Shown piece after piece: positions 16,958 to 24,684 of a DNA stretch of 41,328 nt (position 1 is the first letter of the stretch; every line of letters starts with the position of its first letter). This DNA is from an uncultured Syntrophaceae bacterium (GTDB lineage: Bacteria > Desulfobacterota > Syntrophia > Syntrophales > UBA2185). The position numbers and the translations under genes are program-made. The notes under the pieces were generated by a model. It was not told the origin of the DNA. It did no database searches and saw nothing but the letters and a program-made list of their open reading frames with translations. Location of the stretch: assembly GCA_903893135.1 (NCBI GenBank), contig CAITLA010000028.1, positions 1-41,328 on the forward strand, given 5' to 3'.

Positions 16958-17032
16958 TGGGGCGTCGTCAAGCGGTAAGACACAAGATTTTGGTTCTTGC
17001 ATACGGAGGTTCGAATCCTCCCGCCCCAGCCA
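16958..17032 (+). tRNA. tRNA-Gln (anticodon TTG)
   Basis: A 75-base tRNA with encoded CCA. The acceptor TGGGGCG pairs with CGCCCCA, and the discriminator is G. The anticodon stem CAAGA/TCTTG encloses TTTTGGT, with anticodon TTG at 16990-16992 reading CAA and CAG. The T-arm is GGAGG-TTCGAAT-CCTCC. It lies between ispE (67 bases upstream) and prs (30 bases downstream) on the same strand. It is therefore probably excised from a shared transcript, or prs is transcribed through it. Confidence 0.97.
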
Positions 17033-17062
17033 CATATAATTACTTTTTTTGAAGGGATTTAC

Positions 17063-18004
17063 ATGCTTGATAGAATGAGAATATTCTCCGGTAATGCGAA
17101 CTTGCCTCTCGCCCATAAGATCTGCGAAAACCTGGGTGTATCGCTTGGTAAGGCCAATGTTTCAACATTCAGTGACGGTGAGACGAGGGTGGAAATCAAT
17201 GAAAACGTACGTGGTATGGATGCTTTTATTATTCAATCGACGTGTCCGCCTGTAAATATCACCTGCATGGAACTCCTGATCATGATCGATGCCATGAAGA
17301 GGGCTTCTGCAGACCGGATAACGGCTGTAATACCTTACTATGGCTATGCGAGGCAGGATAGAAAGGTGGCACCGAGGGCACCAATTTCAGCAAAACTTGT
17401 GGCAGATCTTATCACGGCAGCAGGCGCTTCCCGTGTCCTGTCGATAGACCTCCATGCCGGCCAGATTCAGGGTTTCTTCAATATCCCCGTTGATAATCTG
17501 TTCGCAACCCCCGTTCTCATAGATTATATCAGGAAAAATTATCAAGGTAACATTGTCATCGTTTCTCCCGATACAGGTGGTGTCGAAAGGGCAAGGGCAT
17601 TTGGTAAACGGTTAGATGTTAATATTGCCATTGTGGATAAGAGAAGGGAGGGACCGAATGAGTCAATGGTTATGAATATCATCGGCGATGTGAAAGGTGC
17701 ACGGGTGATTGTACTTGATGATATGATTGATACAGCGGGAACGATAACACAGGCAGTTCGAGCCCTCGAAGGAGCAGGAGCTGTGGAGATCTCCGTATGC
17801 TGTACCCATCCCGTTCTTTCAGGACCTGCAATAGAGAGGATTGAGAGTTCGAGTATTAAGGAGATTATCGTCACTGACACTATCCCCCTGCACGATAGGG
17901 CTAAGGCTTGTAATCGTATCAAAGTTCTCTCTGTCGCGGGGCTGATCAGTGAAGCCGTTCGACGCATCTATTACAACGATTCAGTACATTCGCTTTTTAT
18001 ATAG
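17063..18004 (+). CDS. prs: ribose-phosphate pyrophosphokinase
   Basis: A 313-residue PRPP synthetase that transfers pyrophosphate from ATP to ribose 5-phosphate, feeding purine, pyrimidine, NAD, His and Trp synthesis. Seen: IFSGNANLPLAHKI, the YYGYARQDRK ATP-binding region, DLHAGQIQGFF, SPDTGGVERAR, and the PRPP loop VIVLDDMIDTAGT. The open frame extends upstream into tRNA-Gln, but the ATG at 17063 has GAAGGG six bases before it and yields the normal length, so earlier in-frame starts are discarded. rplY follows after nine bases. Confidence 0.97.
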   Translation: MLDRMRIFSGNANLPLAHKICENLGVSLGKANVSTFSDGETRVEINENVRGMDAFIIQSTCPPVNITCMELLIMIDAMKRASADRITAVIPYYGYARQDRKVAPRAPISAKLVADLITAAGASRVLSIDLHAGQIQGFFNIPVDNLFATPVLIDYIRKNYQGNIVIVSPDTGGVERARAFGKRLDVNIAIVDKRREGPNESMVMNIIGDVKGARVIVLDDMIDTAGTITQAVRALEGAGAVEISVCCTHPVLSGPAIERIESSSIKEIIVTDTIPLHDRAKACNRIKVLSVAGLISEAVRRIYYNDSVHSLFI

Positions 18005-18013
18005 GAGGAATAG

Positions 18014-18640
18014 ATGGAAATAAGTGAATTGAAAGCCAGTCTTCGCAATACTTCTGGAAAAGGGGTTTCCCGAAGACTTAGAAAAGACGGGTTGACGCCG
18101 GCAGTATTTTATGGCCCCAAAACTGAAGCTGTTCTACTGGCGGTGAATTCTTCTGACTTGATGAAGATACTAAAAGGCAAGGAGGAAAACATTTTCATAA
18201 ACCTGCTCATAGGCGACGGCAGAAAAATGGAAAAGTTCACCCTCATTAAGGAACTGCAGATAGATCCTGTCAGCCGGAAATTCCTTCACGTTGACTTTTG
18301 CGAAATTGATATGGAACACGCCATTACCGTTGACGTACCTATTCATTTTAAGGGAGAGGCCATAGGCATCGATAATGGGGGAGATCTGCATCATATAAGA
18401 AGGGAAATAAAGGTCTCCTGCCTCTTTACAGTACTACCGGAATTTGTGGAAGTTGATATAAGTGGTCTTGGGATCGGTGATTCGATAAAGGTGCAAGACA
18501 TAAAATTGCCTGATGGTGTCAATGTCCTTGATCCTCACGATACGATCATAGCATCGGTTACGGCACCGAGAGCTGTCGTGGCAGCTGAGCCGGTGGAAGA
18601 ACAGGAAGCAGTAGAAACGCCGGAAGAAGAAGTCAAGTAA
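18014..18640 (+). CDS. rplY: 50S ribosomal protein L25 (Ctc form)
   Basis: A 208-residue L25/TL5/Ctc protein that binds 5S rRNA. It has the N-terminal L25 domain (KASLRNTSGKGVSRRLRKDG through about residue 92) plus the C-terminal Ctc beta domain (about 98-185, with VDVPIHFKGEAIG and FTVLPEFVEVDISGL). It ends in an acidic Glu/Val-rich tail. The long form is usual outside the Gammaproteobacteria. TAGGAGGAAT precedes the ATG. The unusual spacer between it and pth is described separately. Confidence 0.95.
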   Translation: MEISELKASLRNTSGKGVSRRLRKDGLTPAVFYGPKTEAVLLAVNSSDLMKILKGKEENIFINLLIGDGRKMEKFTLIKELQIDPVSRKFLHVDFCEIDMEHAITVDVPIHFKGEAIGIDNGGDLHHIRREIKVSCLFTVLPEFVEVDISGLGIGDSIKVQDIKLPDGVNVLDPHDTIIASVTAPRAVVAAEPVEEQEAVETPEEEVK

Positions 18641-18644
18641 GCAC

Positions 18645-18707
18645 CGAAGCTTTCCGCTTGCAGTGCAGTGCGGGACTTCCCCGGCAAAGACAATATTCTT
18701 AGCTTCG
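18645..18707 (+). repeat. long inverted repeat between rplY and pth
   Basis: CGAAGCT (18645-18651) and AGCTTCG (18701-18707) are perfect 7-bp arms around 49 bases. The enclosed sequence can form a smaller stem using TGCGGG and the CCCCGGCA that follows it. A second hairpin, CGCCG-ATGGAG-CGGCG, begins three bases after the right arm. Together they fill most of the 144-base spacer. They could be a structured leader or processing site, or a dispersed repeat element. Confidence 0.4.
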
Positions 18708-18784
18708 CCCCGCCGATGGAGCGGCGTCTGCGGGATGCATTCCCGGTCAAGTGTAAGACTTCTACTCCACTTAGAGGTGACTGT

Positions 18785-19390
18785 TTGAAGCTTATAATCG
18801 GGCTGGGAAATCCAGGTCTCAAGTACCAGACCACTAGGCACAATAGTGGATTCTTCGCCGTTGATGAAATCGCTGCCAGCCACAATATTCCCGTGCAATT
18901 GAAAGGTTTTGACGCCTGCTTTGGAAAAGGCAGGATCGGTGACGCTCCGATCCTGCTCGTCAAGCCCATGACCTTCATGAATATCAGCGGCTCTGCAGTA
19001 AAGAAGATCGTAGATTACTTCAAAATTGACATACCGGATATGATCGTCATTCATGACGACATAGATCTCCCCTTTAGGACAATCCGATTGAAGGCAGGCG
19101 GCGGTCACGCTGGCCATAAAGGACTAATCTCCATAATAGACAGTCTCGTCAATCCGGAATTTATCAGGGTGAGAATCGGCATAGGAAGACCTTTTGATAA
19201 ATTAGCGGTTGAGAGATATGTCCTTGAACAGTTTGCCGAGGATGAAATGAGACTGCTGCCCGAAATCATGAAAACGGTAAGTGATGCAGTGACAATGATT
19301 GCCACATCCGGAATTCAGGCGGCCATGAATCTTTACAATGAGAAACCTGCCAATCAATTGGACAACGAGAACGATGCGATCTTGCGTTGA
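18785..19390 (+). CDS. pth: peptidyl-tRNA hydrolase
   Basis: Releases tRNA from prematurely dropped peptidyl-tRNA. The 201-residue form begins with LIIGLGNPGLKYQTTRHNSGF, containing substrate-site N9 and catalytic H19. VKPMTFMNISG, the VIHDDIDLP catalytic aspartate and GGGHAGHKGL complete the Pth signature. I place the start at TTG 18785: AGAGGTGA lies five bases upstream and the protein then starts exactly at the family N-terminus. The frame is open upstream to 18668, but those 39 residues are unlike Pth and coincide with the structured spacer. Confidence 0.95.
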   Translation: MKLIIGLGNPGLKYQTTRHNSGFFAVDEIAASHNIPVQLKGFDACFGKGRIGDAPILLVKPMTFMNISGSAVKKIVDYFKIDIPDMIVIHDDIDLPFRTIRLKAGGGHAGHKGLISIIDSLVNPEFIRVRIGIGRPFDKLAVERYVLEQFAEDEMRLLPEIMKTVSDAVTMIATSGIQAAMNLYNEKPANQLDNENDAILR

Positions 19391-19465
19391 TTCTGGCCGA
19401 TGCGATAAACAGCTATTAAGGAATCAAACTGATACAAGAACAGTGGCCTAATAAAGGAGAATACT

Positions 19466-20560
19466 GTGGGCTTCAAGTGCGGTATTATCGGGCTTCCGAA
19501 TGTTGGGAAATCCACCATCTTCAACGCCTTGACAGCCGCAGGCGCCGAAGTGGCCAATTATCCCTTCTGCACCATCGATCCCAATGTAGGAATTGTACAA
19601 GTTCCGGATGAACGGCTGCAAAGAATTGCTGAAATCGTCAGACCTCCCAAAGTTACTCCTGCCACCATGGAATTCCTTGACATCGCCGGTCTCGTTAAAG
19701 GCGCAAGCAAAGGAGAAGGTCTCGGCAACAAGTTCTTGGGCCATATCAGAGAAGTCGATGCTATTGTGCACATTGTACGATGCTTCGATCATCCCTCTGT
19801 TGCCCATATCTATGGCTCTGTCGATCCTGAGCGTGACATAGAGATAATAAATACGGAATTGATTATAGCCGATTTGGAGACCATCGAAAAAAGAATTGCA
19901 AAGATGGAAAGGCTCGCGAAAACAGGAGACAAGGTATCTCGCAAAGAGTTAGATACGTGTCTCCGTATCAAGGGCGTTCTCTCCAGGGGGACCGCTGCAC
20001 GTGAGATAACTTTCCAGGAAGACGAGCAGATGATCGTGAGAGACCTTCACCTGCTCACGGCAAAGAAAATCCTGTATGTTTCAAATGTCAGCGAGGCTGT
20101 TCTCAAGGGTGCTACAGACTGCATAGAGAAAGTTGAATCTATTGCACGAAAGGAAGGTTCAAACGCAATCACTATCTGCGGTGATTTGGAGGCAGAGATA
20201 ACGGAACTTCCCAAGGACGAGCAACAGGTATTTCTCAACGCTCTGGGCATAGAGGATTCGGGTCTTAATAAACTCATTGGAGCAGGGTACACTCTCCTGG
20301 GATTGATAACTTTTTACACTACAGTCGGTCCGGAACTCCGGGCGTGGACGGTGCCCCGCGGTTCGAGAGCGCCAGAAGCTGCGGGAAAGATACACAGTGA
20401 TATGGAGCAGGGGTTCATAAAAGCGGATATAATACATTACAACGATTTTATGAGAATGGGCAACCTGTCTCGAGCAAAGGAAGCAGGACTAATCAGAATC
20501 GAAGGAAGAGATTATATAATAGCCGATGGCGATATTGCTCACTTCAGATTTAATGTTTGA
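19466..20560 (+). CDS. ychF: redox-regulated OBG-family ATPase YchF
   Basis: A 364-residue ribosome-associated P-loop protein of the Obg/TRAFAC family that prefers ATP. Seen: [18 protein letters not shown] (G1), [21 protein letters not shown] (G3), a coiled-coil middle part (about 125-200) and a C-terminal TGS domain starting near [14 protein letters not shown]. The start is GTG at 19466 with AAAGGAGA five bases upstream; the product begins MGFKCGI as in relatives. It closes the prs-rplY-pth-ychF run, with a hairpin after the stop. Confidence 0.97.
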   Translation: MGFKCGIIGLPNVGKSTIFNALTAAGAEVANYPFCTIDPNVGIVQVPDERLQRIAEIVRPPKVTPATMEFLDIAGLVKGASKGEGLGNKFLGHIREVDAIVHIVRCFDHPSVAHIYGSVDPERDIEIINTELIIADLETIEKRIAKMERLAKTGDKVSRKELDTCLRIKGVLSRGTAAREITFQEDEQMIVRDLHLLTAKKILYVSNVSEAVLKGATDCIEKVESIARKEGSNAITICGDLEAEITELPKDEQQVFLNALGIEDSGLNKLIGAGYTLLGLITFYTTVGPELRAWTVPRGSRAPEAAGKIHSDMEQGFIKADIIHYNDFMRMGNLSRAKEAGLIRIEGRDYIIADGDIAHFRFNV

Positions 20561-20565
20561 AAGCA

Positions 20566-20589
20566 ATCGCCCTTTCGAGAAAAGGCGAT
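20566..20589. terminator. hairpin between convergent ychF and sigma-54 activator genes
   Basis: ATCGCC (20566-20571) pairs with GGCGAT (20584-20589). After a C-A mismatch, TTT pairs with AAA inside. It sits five bases past the ychF stop. No clear T-run follows on either strand, so termination is plausible but not certain. Confidence 0.4.
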
Positions 20590-20649
20590 ATATAGGGAAA
20601 CGATGGGTGAAAGGACGGATACTATATTAGCACATAAGACTGCTTCTAA

Positions 20650-22785
20650 TCAATTGATGTGCTTATCAATTTTCTTTCGTTCTCTGATGAATTTGTAACG
20701 GGAAATGCTTAAATGCCTGGCCGCGGCAGTCTTATTGCCGCCGCTTATTTCCAGAGCATTTTCAAGGATTTTTTCTTTAATGTCACTCATAATTTTCTGT
20801 GTCACAAAGGTGTAATCTATTTCACCGGAGGAGAGAGTGGGAAGAAATTTTTCAATCTCAACTTTAAGATATTTATAATTGGGAACTACCTTTATTTCCG
20901 CGGGAAGATCGTCAGGCGAAATAGCGCTGCCAAATTTCTGCAGGATCATGACCCGTTCAATTATATTTTTCAACTCCCTTACATTTCCTGGCCAAGTATA
21001 GACATTCAAAATAAGCTCTGCTTCTTTACTGAACCCTCTCACTTTCTTGCCGAACTTCCTATTGAATTCTTCTATATAGTGTCTTGCCAAGAGAAGTATA
21101 TCATCTGGTCTTTCACGGAGGGGCGGGATAACAATAGGGACTACTCTTATCCTGTAAAAAAGATCTTCACGAAAGGACCCTTCACTTACCATCTTAGCGA
21201 GATCCATATTCGTTGAAAAAATGAACCTCACATCGATGGGTATATTTTCTGTTCCGCCAAGACGCCTCACATAACCATTTTCCAGCATTCGCAAGAATTT
21301 TACCTGCAGCTGGATGCTCATATTTCCGACCTCATCCAGCAGCAAAGTACCCCCATTGGCATATTCCAGAAGACCTATCTTTCTCTTTCGGGCATCTGTA
21401 AAGGCTCCCGCTTCATATCCAAACAGCTCACTTTCCAGCAGCGTCCCTGGAATTGCAGCACAATTAACATCGACGAAGGGTTTGGAAGATCTGTTGCTCT
21501 GTCTGTGAATGGCGCGGGCAATCAATTCCTTGCCGGTGCCACTTTCGCCCTGAATCAATATGTTTGTATTATGTGATGCGACTTCCTCAATTACATGGAA
21601 AATACCGATCATCTTCTTTGATTTGCCGAGAATATTATGAAACCCCAAAAGGATATCTTCCCTCTCCTTCAGTTTTTCTACTTCCGTCTTGAGTGATTCT
21701 GCTTCAAGCGAAAGCATGGAATGCATAATCACGTTGTCATATGAGGTAACCGCATTCTTAACGAGTATGTCCAGAATATAGATTTGATCCTGGGTGTAGC
21801 TGCCTGATCGCTTTGCAAGATACAGCGCGCCCTTGAACTTATCCTTTATATGAAGGGGAAATGCTATTTCCGAATGGAAACCATCATAAACAGGGTAGGT
21901 CAAAAAGCCCTCGTCAGTTTCGCGCCGTACGACAATGGTATCAGTATCCATTGCCTGACTGATGATGCTCTTGCCTATTATCGCATCATAAGCCTTTCTA
22001 TCCTTGATAAACACCTTCCCACCATCAGTGACAAGACACCGATCCTTTTCGATGTCCAGGAAATATACGAGGACTCTATCGGCGCTCGCAATTTCAAGCG
22101 CATTCTTATTGAGAATGTCGATTATCCGATTATCAAGGACGCGACTTAAATTTATCTCGGACACAGCCTCCTGAAGAATCATCAATTGACGGATTTTCTC
22201 CGCGTTCGTCTCAAAGAGCCTTGTGTTGTGGATAACAATGCTAATCTGACTGGCAAATGTCAACAAAAGGCTGATCTCCTCAGTGAAAAATTTTGTTTCC
22301 TCCTTGCACCACGCCGCTATTGTTCCTATGACATCATCGCCTATCTTAAGGGGCACACACACAATAGAACCCTTACTAAGAATCTTTGTCAACATGCGAT
22401 CAGTTTCCGTGATTCTCGGATCAGTTGCTGCATCCTCGATAGCAATGACCTGGCCTGATTTTGCCACCTTTGTCGATAGACAATCATGTTCGTAAATATT
22501 CAGGGCAACGGAAAAGGCCCTTGCTGTCTCTTCCGGATTGTAATTTTTTACGACCTTGGTTTCTAGATACTGCTTCGTCTCATCAAAAAGTCTGATTATC
22601 CCCATGTCGAAACCCATGGTATCGACAACTTCATCCAGAATTCTAGCCAGTATTTCATCCACATTGGAGGGGGCGGTAAGAAAGGTACTTATCCGAAAAA
22701 TACTCTTCAGCAATTCGTCCTTGTCAAGCAGAGGCGTGTTGGATGTTTCAATACGGAAATCGTCATCACCATTTATTCTTGCCAT
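20650..22785 (-). CDS. sigma-54-dependent transcriptional activator, GAF-GAF-AAA+-HTH
   Basis: A 711-residue enhancer-binding protein for RpoN polymerase. The N-terminus has two GAF-like domains (about 35-190 and 200-350) instead of a phosphoreceiver domain, so it senses a small molecule or redox signal directly. A coiled linker leads to the AAA+ core. This carries Walker A GESGTGKE (413-420), GAFTDA (460-465), Walker B LLLDEVG (481-487) and WPGNVRELKNIIERV. A Fis-type helix-turn-helix closes the protein (GGNKTAAARHLSISRYKFIRE). The sigma-54 contact loop reads GAFTDA rather than GAFTGA, a natural variant. It is 27 bases downstream of the cNMP-binding gene on the same strand. Its target promoters are not evident here. 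Confidence 0.9.
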   Translation of the reverse strand: MARINGDDDFRIETSNTPLLDKDELLKSIFRISTFLTAPSNVDEILARILDEVVDTMGFDMGIIRLFDETKQYLETKVVKNYNPEETARAFSVALNIYEHDCLSTKVAKSGQVIAIEDAATDPRITETDRMLTKILSKGSIVCVPLKIGDDVIGTIAAWCKEETKFFTEEISLLLTFASQISIVIHNTRLFETNAEKIRQLMILQEAVSEINLSRVLDNRIIDILNKNALEIASADRVLVYFLDIEKDRCLVTDGGKVFIKDRKAYDAIIGKSIISQAMDTDTIVVRRETDEGFLTYPVYDGFHSEIAFPLHIKDKFKGALYLAKRSGSYTQDQIYILDILVKNAVTSYDNVIMHSMLSLEAESLKTEVEKLKEREDILLGFHNILGKSKKMIGIFHVIEEVASHNTNILIQGESGTGKELIARAIHRQSNRSSKPFVDVNCAAIPGTLLESELFGYEAGAFTDARKRKIGLLEYANGGTLLLDEVGNMSIQLQVKFLRMLENGYVRRLGGTENIPIDVRFIFSTNMDLAKMVSEGSFREDLFYRIRVVPIVIPPLRERPDDILLLARHYIEEFNRKFGKKVRGFSKEAELILNVYTWPGNVRELKNIIERVMILQKFGSAISPDDLPAEIKVVPNYKYLKVEIEKFLPTLSSGEIDYTFVTQKIMSDIKEKILENALEISGGNKTAAARHLSISRYKFIRERKKIDKHIN

Positions 22786-22812
22786 TGTTAAATCATTCCC
22801 TTGCCAAAAAAA

Positions 22813-23322
22813 TTATGCCTCGTGCAACATGATGCTGAGGGCTGTCGTAAGCTTCACGGTGTCCTCATCCGCTCTTCTCAATCTCGCACTCACAATCCGC
22901 CCCAGATTCAACAATATCCGGTAACCAAGTTCATAATCTTCTTCAGCAACCTTCAAAAAGTCATCCTTCTTCATTTCATACATAACGCAATCCGTAACTG
23001 CCTTTACGGAAGCAGTTCTTCTTAGTTCTTCAAGGAGAGCTATCTCCCCAAAAACGGCACGCTGCTTGCCATCCAGTCGCGCAAATACCTTATTTTTCCC
23101 CGACTCTTCATTATCTGTGTCGTCTATAACGAGACTCTTTGCGACCTCGACGGTGCCCTCCAGGATAATATAAATAGTATCTCCGATATCGCCCTCTCTC
23201 ATGATGATCTCATTGGCCGAAAAGGTAACCTTACGCAGGATATCCATAATTCTTTGGATTTTTTCCGGAGTCAAGTTTCTAAAAAGAGCAATATCCTTCA
23301 ATACAGCGATGTCCTTATCCAT
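22813..23322 (-). CDS. stand-alone cyclic-nucleotide-binding domain protein
   Basis: A protein of 169 residues containing one cNMP-binding (Crp-like) domain. MREGDIGDTIYIILEGTVEV (41-60) is the beta-roll core. The phosphate-binding cassette FGEIALLEELRRTASVKA (91-108) keeps the ribose-contacting Glu93 and phosphate-contacting Arg102, so ligand binding is plausible. An acidic insertion (about 66-80) separates the two halves. The C-terminal helix has no recognisable DNA-binding motif, so it is probably not a transcription factor. I prefer ATG 23322, six bases after GGGGGA, over the adjacent TTG at 23325. It lies between a K+ channel and a sigma-54 activator, suggesting it regulates one of them. 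Confidence 0.85.
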   Translation of the reverse strand: MDKDIAVLKDIALFRNLTPEKIQRIMDILRKVTFSANEIIMREGDIGDTIYIILEGTVEVAKSLVIDDTDNEESGKNKVFARLDGKQRAVFGEIALLEELRRTASVKAVTDCVMYEMKKDDFLKVAEEDYELGYRILLNLGRIVSARLRRADEDTVKLTTALSIMLHEA

Positions 23323-23430
23323 CAATTATCCCCCAAAGTATGACCTCTGCATGTCTTGCAGCATCTACCAACTTTCAGAAATTGTCAGAACCTTCTATAC
23401 GAGACGCATAAGAGACTATTGCTCGTCACT

Positions 23431-24600
23431 TCATCTTGCCGGCATTACCCTCGAAAGTATCACAGCAAATTGCCCGTCTTTTATGATGTATCCGTCGTCC
23501 GGATTTAAGATAAACTGCATCTCCTCCCTTTTATAAAAAAAATCTTTTTTTGATTCCTTTATTTTATCCTTGATAAAGGTATCAATAATGGATGTATCAT
23601 CCGATAAAATATCTGCCAATTTCATTGCCTTCTTTTCCGTTAAGAGACCTATCAGGATAGCGTGCCGCTTTCCCCTGTAAAATGCCGACAACTCTATAAA
23701 TGTATTGCCTACAAAACTTCGAGGAATCTCTACTCTCCATAATTTGTTGGTGTCCCCCAACGACAGCATGCTCGAAAATATTTTAGGGAGACCAGGAGAA
23801 TTAATCGCGCTCGCCAACAGAGAACCCACATGTTCGCCTCTGACAATGATTTCATCAACATTTGCCCGTTTCAAATGCTGCTTGTTTTCACCATCCAGGA
23901 GCTCGGCGATGGTCTTAACATTGGGTGCTATAGACTTGATTGCCAGGGCGGCAAGGGTTGTTCTTTCATCAATCCGCTCGTGCGGATGGCTTCCTGATGT
24001 GTCTGCCATAATTAAGGCAAAGGCAGCCTTGGTTATATTAGCCCTGGAAAGAACATCTTCATGGACGTAATTGCCCCTGAGAAATCTGAGGTTGTATTTG
24101 TCATACTTGAGCTTGAGGGAATCGACATCGTCAACAGAAAGTTCATTTATCAGGATAATAGGTGTGTCTTCCATGGAACCGTATGTCGTCAGTGCCTGGA
24201 GGACTTCTTCTGTATGCTGATTCCAGCCGCATATAACAATGTGGTCTTTCTCTTTAACAGTTTCCAAACCTTTTCCCTCCTTAATCTTCCGTTCGACAAA
24301 TATGGAGGCGATAGTTGCCGTAAAAAGAGACATCAACCCTACACCTGCAAAGATGAGTATCAATCCAACTGCTCTCCCACCCGCCGTTATGGGATATATG
24401 TCACCATAACCGACAGTACCCATAGTTACTACAGCCCACCAAACTCCATCCCACAAAGAACGAATGTTAGAATCTTCCCTGGCACTTTCAAAATAATATA
24501 CGCTGGTTGCACTGATCAAGATAACACTCAGGATGACAGTGGCAATCTGAATGAACCGCTTCCTGTACAATCCTTTAATGAACTTTAAGACAATCGGCAT
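23431..24600 (-). CDS. MthK-like potassium channel with RCK domain
   Basis: A two-span ligand-gated K+ channel subunit of 389 residues. TM1 is about 15-37, then a pore helix and the selectivity filter TVGYGD (62-67), then TM2 about 76-102 with a glycine hinge (FAGVG). The cytoplasmic RCK domain begins HIVICGWNQHTEEVLQAL (about 120-137), closely matching the MthK pattern. An RCK-C-like region follows (about 290-385). MthK itself opens with Ca2+; the ligand here is unknown. Unlike MthK I see no second internal start producing a free RCK. The ATG at 24600 lacks a strong ribosome site. It follows fusA (84-base gap) and precedes the cNMP-binding gene by 108 bases. Confidence 0.92.
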   Translation of the reverse strand: MPIVLKFIKGLYRKRFIQIATVILSVILISATSVYYFESAREDSNIRSLWDGVWWAVVTMGTVGYGDIYPITAGGRAVGLILIFAGVGLMSLFTATIASIFVERKIKEGKGLETVKEKDHIVICGWNQHTEEVLQALTTYGSMEDTPIILINELSVDDVDSLKLKYDKYNLRFLRGNYVHEDVLSRANITKAAFALIMADTSGSHPHERIDERTTLAALAIKSIAPNVKTIAELLDGENKQHLKRANVDEIIVRGEHVGSLLASAINSPGLPKIFSSMLSLGDTNKLWRVEIPRSFVGNTFIELSAFYRGKRHAILIGLLTEKKAMKLADILSDDTSIIDTFIKDKIKESKKDFFYKREEMQFILNPDDGYIIKDGQFAVILSRVMPAR

Positions 24601-24684
24601 ATGTTATCCAGATAATTACACTCCGCTGGGTCAGCCCTATCTGTCATTGATCCGGAACCTACAACGCTTTCGTCCGTGAATAAA

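Noticed and set aside
16997..17062. 22-residue N-terminal extension of prs inside tRNA-Gln
   Set aside because: It overlaps the tRNA; the ATG at 17063 has a ribosome site and gives the normal protein.
18668..18784. 39-residue N-terminal extension of pth
   Set aside because: It is not Pth-like, is formed by the hairpin spacer, and the TTG at 18785 has a good ribosome site.
18434..19117. 227-codon minus-strand ORF across rplY and pth
   Set aside because: Antisense shadow of two certain genes, with no domain features.
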